Below the pieces are notes generated by a model, which worked only from the letters and a program-made list of their open reading frames with translations, made no database searches and was not told where the DNA came from. A program made the position numbers and the translations under genes. Below are positions 55,175-64,000 of a stretch of 64,000 bases of DNA, piece by piece (position 1 is the first letter of the stretch; each line of letters starts with the position of its first letter). Source of the stretch: Paralithodes platypus (taxonomy: Eukaryota > Arthropoda > Malacostraca > Decapoda > Lithodidae); assembly GCA_032716605.1 (NCBI GenBank), contig CM064501.1, forward strand, positions 28,878,044 to 28,942,043. The letters are read 5' to 3'.

Positions 55175-56051
55175 ACCTGGATACCCCCGTTTGACCCCGT
55201 TTTTTGAAAGGAAATCCTTGACTGCATCGTTCAGCAGACGACCAAGACGTGCAACTCCTACTTCATTGAGATGTACACCATCTCCTGAAAACAAATATTT
55301 ATCATAGTAAAAATGATCCCATGTGTCGACAAAGCCGATGTCCTCCTCCCTGCAGAGGTTGGCTAGTCGGCGATTTGTACTGGTAGCTATGTCGTAGAAT
55401 CGGTTTTCTACATCAATCTGGGGAACAATTACTGAAATTAAGATTCTATTAGATTTTTCCTTGTAGGACCTGATCAGCCGCCGGTACTTGCAAAGTAGTT
55501 CCTCTGACCGCGTCCGTTGGACATCGTTAGATCCAACGTGGATGACATTATTACGTAGTGCTTACGGGGGCGAGCCTGGAAACCTCTTCCACAGCCGCAA
55601 CAATGTTGTCCACGCCGCCACCCGCGATACAGAAACTCTTTCTGGTCCTAGGTGCCCTGGCGCAGAACTCCGCTAGTTGGTCACGGACAATAGAGTCGCC
55701 CACAAGCCGAACATCTTCTGTTTCCTCTTCCTCGTAAATAGCAAGAATTTTGAAGCGGTTTTGCCATGTTGTCGGGATGACCTTCCTGGTACTGATACTG
55801 GGATGCACATTGTTTCTCACTAACGGAAAGTTGTCCTGGGGGGGAGTGAGAGTAGAGTCATTATTATTTTCTGTAACATCTAAGGTAGCTGCTGGTGTGG
55901 GTACCGGTACCGGTACTGCATGCACTGGAATAGCGGTTGACATCGTAGTGGTTTCTTGGGCCGAGGGCACTCCTACGTTGAGTGTTGCAAATTCTTGAAG
56001 GGATTCCAGCTTCGTAGTCAGGGCATCGATCTTGCGGTGAGGTGTATTCAA
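55175..56051 (-). pseudogene. LINE ORF1 with SGNH/GDSL esterase-like domain
   Basis: Starts near 56051 with a short coiled coil (KIDALTTKLESLQEF), a Pro/Val-rich linker, then an esterase-type fold: RLVGDSIVRDQL (GDS nucleophile block), FCIAGGGVDNIV (Gly block), and after a one-base frame change near 55562 NNVIHVGSNDVQ (Asn block) and SGDGVHLNEVGVARL (Asp-His block). Esterase domains in ORF1 are known from CR1/L2-group LINEs. The catalytic residues are all visible, though the frameshift disables this copy. Confidence 0.8.
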
Positions 56052-56179
56052 TTAATCCGCCATCTTCTCTCGGAGCTGGCAGAATCTATAAATATGGACG
56101 TTAGTATCAACAAACATGGTAGGGCCAAACCTACCGGAACAACTCGTGCAGGTTCGTTGCGGCGCCATGACAATATAAT

Positions 56180-57175
56180 CACAATATGCCTGAAAATCAC
56201 ACAAATTTATGTTAGCAATTTGATACAATTAACCCGGGAACTGCAGGAAGACTCTTAAGAGTTCCCCCGGCGGACTGCGGGAAGACTCTTAAGAGTCAGG
56301 GCCATGCCAAATATTACTCCTCTACCTCACCTCCTTCCCCACTTTCCTCCCCTCCTTCAGTTATCACCTATTTTCCCTGTTATTCCCTTATTCTGTGGTA
56401 TATTTTCGTGCTAACATTAGCGAGTTGCAAGCAGGGCATTGTCATCACTGTTAGCAAGCGAGTGCAAGAGAGAGAGAGAGAGAGTATCGATCGACAGTGT
56501 CTCTCCAGACTTGGGGAAAAGTGGCGGGAGAGGAGGTTGCCTCAGCCATACATTATGTAACTCCCGGCCTGCATTGCCGATTTTGACCATCCAAACGCTG
56601 TTTCCACTTGTTTCATTGTTGTAACAGGTTAATACCTTTATAATCAACCTATAATAGGCGCATATGGAGAAGTATTAATGCTATTTATGGTAAAATAAAT
56701 ATTTTAGTGATGGAAACAGCTCAAATACGTGCACACAGGCAGAGGTGTCTCATACCCCCCATGCGCACTTCAGAGGTTAATGCCTGAAAGTCACATCAAA
56801 TTTGTTAGCAATATGATCAAATTAATATGCCTGTAAATCACAACAAAACATGTTAGCAATAGAACACAATTTATGCCTGAAAATAAAATAAAAAGTTGAT
56901 GTTAGCAGTATGACACAGTTAAAGCCTGAACATCACAAATAGACTAGAAAATTATTACAAAATTTACTGGAAAAAAAGTGGGAGAGGGTTAATTTAGCCT
57001 AGTGAGAAAACTGGAAAACACTATACAGTACAGTAAAACAAAATTGTTATCAATATGATACAATTAATGCCTGTAAACCACAAAAAGAATATGTTAGCAA
57101 TAGAACACAATGCTATGCCTGAAAATAACAAAAGATGATGTTAGCAGTATGACACAGTTAGGCTAAAGCCTGTAT
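56180..57175. repeat. 47-bp minisatellite hosting a TTAA element
   Basis: The unit ATGCCTGAAAATCACAAA followed by TATGTTAGCAATATGACACA and ATTA is repeated at 56186, 56780, 56828, 56876, 57070 and 57115. The TTAA element 56233-56776 is inserted at a TTAA within one unit. Confidence 0.8.
56233..56776. mobile_element. TTAA element family 2, intact copy (544 bp)
   Basis: TTAA at 56229-56232 and 56777-56780. The left end CCCGGGAACTGCAGGAAG is followed by two GACTCTTAAGAGT palindromes; the right end, inverted, reads CCTCTGAAGTGCGCATGGG. It matches 57288-58537 along its length. Confidence 0.85.
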
Positions 57176-57287
57176 TTTAGTTTATACAGTGGTCTACATA
57201 ATAATAATAATAATGGAGTTAGTAATATCCCTGGCAAGAGTGTGAGAGGCCTATTAATATGGTGACAAGTATCTGAAATGCGCTTAA

Positions 57288-58537
57288 CCCGGGAACTGCG
57301 GGAAGACTCTTAAGAGTTCTCCCGGCGGACTCCGGGAAGACTCTTAACCTGACAAGCGCGATATAGATGTAGGTGCTAGGGTAGTTATTTGTGCATTTCT
57401 AGCCCGGGATTCTGACAGAATTCGTTATATTTACAATATAAACCATTATTTGTTTTCGGTATGCTTTTATTTTACATATATGATGTATATATGAACCTTC
57501 AAGAGTGCTAAAATAAGTGGGAAAAGCATTTGGGTGGTGAAAAACGAAGATATTGGCCACCCGGTCATAATCTCAGGCGAGAGAGAGAGCCAGGCAGCCT
57601 TCCCCTCTCGCTGTCTGGGAGTCAACTGAGGAGAGCGGGGCGGTGTGTGCCGGTGTCTGGGTGTTGCATAACGATCTTTTATGCAACCCACTTGTGCTAC
57701 ATTATCGCGGGAGAGAAAAATAACCGATAAATGATGATAATAAGAGGAAAAAATAGGTGATAATTGAGGAGGGGAGGGGAGGGGGGAATAAGGTGGGGAA
57801 GGAGGGGAGGGGGGTGGGTGAGATTTACATGGATGAGTACTGGAGGGGAATTATCTCACCTAGAGACAAATTCCTTTGTTTTGATAGGCCCTTTTTTTTT
57901 ATGGAAGGCTTTTTTTATGGTCCTGCTTCCGTGAGGCCTATCGCGTTCCCTATAGGAAGCCTTCCGTGAGGCCTATCGCGCTTGCCGGGTTAAGAGTCAG
58001 GGGGAAAAAAATCAATTTAAAACACCGATTTATTTTATTTTATTTTTTTTTGTTTGCCCCTGGGCCATGCAAAATATCACTCCTCTACCTCCCCTCCTTC
58101 CCCACTTTCCTCCCATCCTTCAGTTATCACCTATTTTTTCTGTTATTCCCTTATTCTGTGGTATATTTTCGTGCTAACATTAGCGAGTTGCAAGCAGGGC
58201 ATTGTCATCACTGTTAGAAAGCGAGTGCAAGAGAGAGAGAGAGAGTATCGATCGACAGTGTCTCTCCAACCTTGGGGAAAAGTGGCGGGAGAGGAGCTTG
58301 CCTCAGCCATACATTATGTAACTCCCGGCCTGTATCGCCGATTTTGACCATCCAAACGCTGTTTCCACTTGTTTTATTGTTGTAACAGGTTAATACCTTT
58401 ATAATCAACCTATAATAGGTGCATATGGAGAAGTATTAATGCTATTTATGGTAAAATAAATATTTTAGTGATGGAAACAGCTCAAATACATGCGCACAGG
58501 CAGAGGTGTCTCATACCCCCCATGCGCACTTCAGAGG
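57288..58537. mobile_element. TTAA element family 2, copy carrying a nested TTAA element
   Basis: TTAA at 57284-57287 and 58538-58541, with the same ends as 56233-56776. It is interrupted in the second CTCTTAAGAGT palindrome by 57348-57989, which duplicated that TTAA. Confidence 0.88.
57348..57989. mobile_element. TTAA element family 4, copy 1 (642 bp)
   Basis: TTAA at 57344-57347 and 57990-57993. Ends CCTGACAAGCGCGATATAG and, inverted, CCCGGCAAGCGCGATAGGC. The copy at 61147-61785 is inverted and about the same length. Internal CCGTGAGGCCTATCGCG is repeated twice near one end. Confidence 0.93.
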
Positions 58538-58541
58538 TTAA

Positions 58542-59041
58542 TAAATAGGCTATCAAAAAGTATTACAATAACTAAATTATTCTAACCCAATATTAAAACT
58601 ATCTTAACAAATGTTAGTGTGTGCGATTTATATAGATGACCAAGATAAAAAGTTCAACCAAGTACAGTATTGGCTAGACTTTGATATATAGAATACAAGA
58701 AGAGGGTTTGTTTATGCGTACACAGGTGGCGCTGGTATCGGCGGTGTCTCTCTACTTGACAAATAGAATTTTGAAAAACAAACGTTTATCAGTCAAAACT
58801 ACAGGTACAATGCCATGCAAGATAACTACTGGGTGGTTTGCTAAGCACTTAACTACAGTGAGGGCTAAAATATCTACAATAAGTGCTAGAACTTTATAAT
58901 ATGAAACAAACAAATAGTTTGTTTACTTTAGAGCATCGGTCATCACTAACCGGTATAAATGTAAACAAAGGCAGTCTCGAAAAACAAATGTTTATCAGTA
59001 AAAAACACAGCAAAATTACATGCAAAGCAACTACTGGGCAG
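58542..59041. repeat. Diverged tandem duplication (about 0.2 kb)
   Basis: AACGTTTATCAGTCAAAAC with CATGCAAGATAACTACTGGG (58780-58870) recurs as AATGTTTATCAGTAAAAAAC with CATGCAAAGCAACTACTGGG (58985-59041). The second unit continues beyond the TTAA element at 59530. Confidence 0.7.
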
Positions 59042-59045
59042 TTAA

Positions 59046-59525
59046 CCCTTTATTAGCGGCTCACCACTTAAGTCGTATTTAATAAAGCTGGACTATGTGG
59101 CGGCGCTCGACATAACTCGAGTGGCAATTTCAGCACGTAATGTGGCTGAGAGAGAGAGACAAGTGGTGGCAGGAGACTAGCGAGCGTATGACTGCTCCAG
59201 ACCACCGCGGCGAACCTACTGACACAAATCTCAGCTCCCTCCTCCCTCTCTCACTCGCTACATACTCAATTATGTACCGAAAGTACCGAATTACCTGCTT
59301 TTTGCACTCGCGTTGCACGGTTATTGCAAGAAAACTATCCATCATACAAGGATCGTTATGGTGTCATTCGAAAGCTCTGTTTATGCCCTTTCAGGGATAG
59401 ATACTTGTTTTACGTTCTGGGTCTTATTTAGGCATGAAAATGATCACGTAAACAGCCCTATTTTGGCTAAAAACACCCCGCTGGGCGGTACACATAAATA
59501 AACCGCATAGGCCGCTCGTAAGGTG
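59046..59525. mobile_element. TTAA element family 3, copy 3 (inverted)
   Basis: TTAA at 59042-59045 and 59526-59529. Left CCCTTTATTAGCGGC, then CACTTAAGTCG, spacer with CTATGTGGCG, then CTCGACATAACTCGAG. The right end, inverted, reads CACCTTACGAGCGGCC. Interior blocks match family-3 copies in inverse. Confidence 0.85.
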
Positions 59526-59559
59526 TTAAACTAGCACTTAGCTACAGCTTGTGCAAATA

Positions 59560-60433
59560 ACTAAGGGGATGAGCAATGGAATACTCACGTTATGGCCAAA
59601 TTTCGACCAAGGAGAGTGAAGTGTTGTTGGCGGGTTGGTGGGTGTGGTAAACTGTCAATGGAAGTTAAATATCTATAAGCTATAATCCAAATAAAATCAA
59701 TCTAAATCGAATTACTCCATATCTAAATTGAATTGGATCTGAAACAAGCTAATTTATATCCAAAGGTCTCACATAATAAATGATATATAGGGTAAGGTTA
59801 TAGGGGTTAATATTATTCCAAGAATTAACTCACCAATAGTTCCACGTGGCAATGAGGTAAAGGAGAACGTTTTACCCAATATGGCGGACAATGGGGAGGC
59901 AAGACACCGGCCTGGCCCTGAGGCTCGAGTCAAGTGAAAGGGAACAAATGATTATATGGGAATGGACATGAATACTATGCTTATCTGTCAGTCAGTCATG
60001 GCGTCGATGAGAGCGTCGTGATGGTGTAGCTGTATTTATTGCTGTCAGTTTATGGTGATTAGAGGCACAAAAGCTCGATCAACTGAGGGTGGAAATTAGA
60101 TGTTAACTGGTCGGTGTTAGTGGAGGCTCTGAGCTGTCTTCCTCAGAGGCACACCTTGTTGCCTTGGCAAACGCCAGGAGCCCAAATTATCATACCGCAT
60201 CTAGGTTGCTCTATACGATAAATTATATTAATATATATGATAAATTCATATATACTACATAAGATCATGTCAATATTGCTTAATAGCATATTAGGCCTTT
60301 ACACTCTTAACTTACTTACAATCTTATAATATACGATCTACTCGTCCTACGCCGTGCAGCGGGAACGACCGTGACGTCACAGAGACATACGGGATCACAA
60401 AAGAGTCATAGCCTATCGTATTTACACGATACA
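59560..60433 (-). repeat. Probable 3' LTR of the BEL/Pao element (right edge firm, left edge uncertain)
   Basis: In element sense a purine tract TGTGGGGGGAG directly precedes TGTATCGTGTAAATACG, the expected LTR start (plus-strand edge 60433). The other LTR is outside the window, so the distal edge cannot be placed and is a guess. Confidence 0.5.
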
Positions 60434-60959
60434 CTCCCCCCACAAAAAAATACCTGAACCCCACCTTAAACTTAAAGTTGCCCAGAGACTATCTTCTGAC
60501 GCCACATGTCGACGGCGCCAGCAGCAGGGCATCTGGGACGCGTCCCGGTCCGAGATTGATCACTATCAGTAAGAGGTGAGTCGTTACCTGGAGAATCCTC
60601 GGACCCAGCAATAACAGGTGGAGCATCAGATTGCAATGCGGAATCGAGCTCCAAAGCATACAAACGTGCGATAGGACGAACAGTAGTTCCAGTGGCCGTC
60701 CTCAATAGTGCCACCCGCTCTACAGAGTCTTCCCCCTTCTATACCTCCAACACGCGGCCCAATTTCCAATATAAACGAGGACTATCTTCTTTAATTAAAA
60801 CTACTTCACCAACAGTAGATGCCGTCGGTCTACCAGAGAGTGTAACACGCCTTTCCCTCAATGCTAGTAGATATTCATTAACTCAACATTTTCTAAAATC
60901 TTCGATTACCCTCGATATATACTGGTACCTCTTAGACACCGCTGCCTCAGAGTACAACG

Positions 60960-62960
60960 AGGGATCCTCGAACTCTACTATGGATTGGAAATCAGATGGA
61001 AAAGCAGTCAATGGTTTACCATATAGCAAGTGAGCTGGCGTTAATGGTAGTGGATCTTGCAGGTCGGTGTACACATATGTAAGCTGACGATCATTCACGA
61101 CTGCCTCTATCTCAGTGAGGACTGTCGTCAACTCACTCTTCTTTAACCCGGCAAGCGCGATAGGCCTCACGGAAGGCTTCCTATAGGGAACGCGATAGGC
61201 CTCACGGAAGCAGGACCATAAAAAAAGCCTTCCATAAAAAAAAAGGGCCTATCAAAACAAAGGAATTTGTCTCTAGGTGAGATAATTCCCCTCCAGTACT
61301 CATCCATGTAAATCTCACCCACCCACACCCTCTCCTTCCCCACCTTATTCCCCCCTCCCTCCCCTCCTCAATTATCACCTATTTTCCTCTTATTATCATC
61401 ATTTATCGGTTATTTTTCTCTCCCGCGATAATGTAGCACAAGTGGGTTGCATAAAAGATCGTTATGCAACACCCAGACACGGGCACACACCGCCCCGCTC
61501 TTCTCAGTTGACTCCCAGACAGCGAGAGGGGAAGGCTGCCTGTCTCTCTCTCTCGCCTGAGATTATGACCGGGTGGCCAATATCTTCGTTTTTCACCACC
61601 CAAATGCTTTTCCCACTTATTTTAGCACTCTTGAAGGTTCATATATACATCATATATGTAAAATAAAAGCATACCGAAAACAAATAATGGTTTATATTGT
61701 AAATATAACGAATTCTGTCAGAATCTAGGGCTAGAAATGCACAAATAACTACCCTAGCACCTACGTCTATATCGCGCTTGTCAGGTTAATAGAGCACGTC
61801 CTACTACCGCTCTGAGTCCTGACTTTACTATGCCGACACACCATTCCCACATTCCACCAAACTAAGGTGTCTTAACTGGAATGAACCTCCAATCGCACTT
61901 CCTCTCTCCCAAAAAGGTGATGATTGCAGGATCACTGCTCATATCCTTCAGATATTTTGATGCCTGGACATAAGTGGGAGCATTGTCGCTAAGAATGAGT
62001 TGAGGGAATGAATGACGGGCACAAAACCGTCTAAACGCCAGCATAAATTCTTCACTAGACATATTTTCACATAGTTCTAGGTGTACTGCTCGAGACGTTG
62101 CACAGGTAAACAATAACGTATAAACTTTCTCATGCTCTCTCGTCTTCAATGCACCTGTATAATCTAACCCTACAGCTTGGAAAGGCTCTATGTGCTTTAC
62201 ACGGCATTCAGGTAGAGGTGGAGCTGGTCCAGTTGCATATGGTTTACCCTTTAGTCTCTGGCATATTACACAGCTTCTTACTACGCGATCCTCTAACTCT
62301 ACTATGGATTGGAAATCAGATGGAAACACAGTCAATGGTTTACCATATAGCAAGTGAGCTGGCGTTAATGGTAGTGGTTCTTGCAGGTCGGTGCACACAT
62401 ATGTAATCGGACGATCATTCACGACTGCCTCTATCTCAGTGAGGACTGTCGTCAACTCACTCTTCTTTAATAGAGCACGTCCTACTACCGCTCCGAGTCC
62501 TGACTTTACTATGCCGACACACCGTTCCCACATTCCACCAAACCAAGGTGCTTTAACTGGAATGAACCACCAATCGCACTTACTCTCTCCCAAAAAAGTG
62601 ATGATTGCAGGATCACTGCTCATATCCTTCAGATATTTTGATGCCTCGACATAAGTGGGAGCATTGTCGCTAAGAATGAGTTGAGGGAATGAACGACGGG
62701 CACAAAACCGTCTAAACGCCAGCATAAATTCTTCACTAGACATATTATCACATAGTTCTAGGTGTACCGCTCGAGACGTTGCACAGGTAAACAATAACGA
62801 ATAAACTTTCTCATGCTCTCTCGACTTCAATACACCTGTGTAATCTAACCCTACAGCTTGGAAAGGCTCTATGTGCTTTACACGGCATTCAGATAGAGGT
62901 GGAGCTGGTCCCGTTGCATATGGTTTACCCTTCAGTCTCTGGCATAATACACAGTTTCTT
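60960..62960 (-). repeat. 680-bp tandem duplication of the integrase segment
   Basis: Sequence at 62285-62960 repeats at 61605-62280 by coding position (for example CTTCACTAGACATATT at 62053 and 62733, 680 bp apart). The downstream part (CTCTACTATGGATTGGAAAT at 62297 and 60975) is offset by 1,322 bp, which equals 680 plus the 643-bp TTAA insertion to within a base. The junction at about 62287 is in frame (SIVELED to RVVRSC). Confidence 0.9.
61147..61785. mobile_element. TTAA element family 4, copy 2, inside BEL integrase
   Basis: TTAA at 61143-61146 and 61786-61789, termini as in copy 1. The empty target TTCTTTAATAGAGCACG is present at about 62463 in the other half of the tandem duplication. 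Confidence 0.95.
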
Positions 62961-64000
62961 ACTACGCGTCGAGCTACTTGTTGAACTCTGGGTATCCACC
63001 ATATGAGACGCAAATTTGATATAATGTGACATACCCCGTAGTGTTTTACTTCCCTATGTGCACGTATGATCAATAGATCAGTAACGTGATGACTTGTTGG
63101 CATAAGTATAGGACGGTTTGTGCCGTCTGTTACACACGACCACTTCAGGCGACCCTCACACCTGATGAGGTCATTATCGAGGTGCAACCTTAGTTGACGC
63201 ACTAAATTAGGCATTAATGTCTTATTCGAGCTTTGCAAAGATTCTAATTAAATGGAAAAGGTTTCTGCTTGAACCCACTTGATCAAAGTTACTTCAGCTG
63301 CTTTATATTCACGAGCACCATTATTGTGACCCCTGTTGCAGAGCTGGCCCGTTACTTTAAGCTTGATATTGGATACATATCTCAACACCCAAGCGACAAC
63401 TCTGACTAGTTTATTATAGTCACCGAATCTTGCCCACTCTATTACTGGACCCGGTGGCTCATTTGGGTGGGCTGTAACTGCCACTGTTTCCAGTGGCAGA
63501 AGTCCCTCACCAACAGCATGCCAAATCGTCCATTCATTTTCATGGAGCAGCCACTTTGGACCATGCCACCACAATTCGGACTTCACTAACTGGCTAGCCG
63601 TTATACCCCTAGTTATGCGATCACTAGGGTTGTCTTTTGTATTTACATAATGATATGCAACGTCTGGCAATTGGGCTCTAATCTCATCTACCCTATTCCT
63701 CACATAAACTGGCACAGAGTTCTCGCTATGTATCCAGTTGAGTGCGACCTGACTATCGCACCATACGTGAACGATTTCAATATTTAACTCGCTCTCGTAT
63801 GCTGCGCGTACATGTTGCACCAGATGTGCTAATAGCAGCATGGCAGTCAATTCCATTTTAGGGATAGTTACCTTTTTGACCGGGGCTACCTTGGCCCGGG
63901 CTGTAACTAAATGTGCCCCAAGTGAAGTAACGACATATATGGCTACCCCGTATGCCGTGGCGCAAGCATCGCAAAACGTGGGAAACGTAACGTCACCGAA

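Larger units (their letters stand above)
47456..56051 (-). mobile_element. CR1-like LINE (host copy), split by another LINE and a TTAA element
   Basis: Minus-strand element in three parts: ORF1 and endonuclease (54316-56051), then RT (47456-49940). It is interrupted by a plus-strand LINE at 49941-54315 and by a TTAA element at 48104-48581. Removing each insertion rejoins coding sequence in phase or nearly so. Several frameshifts elsewhere show that it was decaying anyway. Confidence 0.88.
60472..64000 (-). pseudogene. BEL/Pao pol (RNase H, duplicated integrase, C-terminal domain), partial
   Basis: The element runs off the right edge. RNase H region: MELTAMLLLAHL, VWCDSQVALNWIHSE, NTKDNPSDRITRG, then a TAA stop (63248-63250). 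Integrase copy 1 (63238 to about 62290): HREVKHYGVCHI, RNCVLCQRLKGKP, VGLDYTGVL, LSDNAPTYVEA, GGMWERCVGIVKS. Integrase copy 2 begins RSCVICQRLKGKP at 62289 and stops at TAG 61862-61864, where copy 1 has Trp. A TTAA element (61147-61785) splits copy 2. The C-terminal BEL-type domain (YQYISRVIEDF, GEVVLIKEDSPRLYWKLGRV) carries TGA at 60883-60885 and TAG at 60739-60741, ending near 60472. Four stops make it inactive. Confidence 0.88.

Overview
The window is eukaryotic intergenic DNA made almost entirely of transposable elements. I find no host gene that I can defend. The mixture points to an arthropod, most likely a decapod crustacean: Ty3/gypsy and BEL/Pao LTR elements, CR1- and jockey-like LINEs, tRNA-derived SINEs, a piggyBac element, about 15 short TTAA-flanked elements, Helitron debris, and long CT/AT microsatellites. 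This placement is inference from repeat content. One 100-N gap (934-1033) marks a scaffold join.

Layout. 1-7.6 kb: unassigned sequence, then diverged repeats around a broken Helitron helicase, a minisatellite-bearing inverted-repeat element and a 0.56-kb duplication. 8.2-15.3 kb: broken LINEs, SINEs and a fold-back repeat. 15.84-21.10 kb: the most interesting unit, a 5.26-kb element with TTAA at both edges, 15-bp terminal inverted repeats and a long inner inverted repeat. It carries one split gene (about 984 codons) whose C-terminal half has the acidic-residue order of a FEN1/XPG-type PIN nuclease. 21.59-25.23 kb: a piggyBac element whose transposase has two in-frame stops and one frameshift. 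25.5-28.2 kb: a decayed TTAA element whose ends match a family of short elements elsewhere in the window. 28.5-34.5 kb: fold-back repeats, SINEs, TTAA elements and a possible solo LTR. 34.53-45.34 kb: a complete Gmr1-like Ty3/gypsy element with gene order gag-protease-integrase-RT-RNase H. One of its LTRs is interrupted by a LINE that is itself hit by a TTAA element. 45.7-46.9 kb: a chain of abutting TTAA elements. 47.5-56.1 kb: a minus-strand CR1-like LINE with an SGNH-esterase ORF1, split by a nearly intact plus-strand CR1-like LINE (49.94-54.32 kb). 56.2-59.5 kb: TTAA elements nested in one another and in a minisatellite. 59.5-64 kb: the 3' half of a BEL/Pao element with a tandemly duplicated integrase segment and four premature stops.

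The unifying theme is TTAA-targeted insertion. Several insertions can be checked inside the window because an uninterrupted paralogue of the target is also present. Nested order is also readable, since removing an insertion restores the interrupted reading frame or repeat. The genes do not form a host pathway. They are replication and integration machinery of separate mobile elements in different states of decay.
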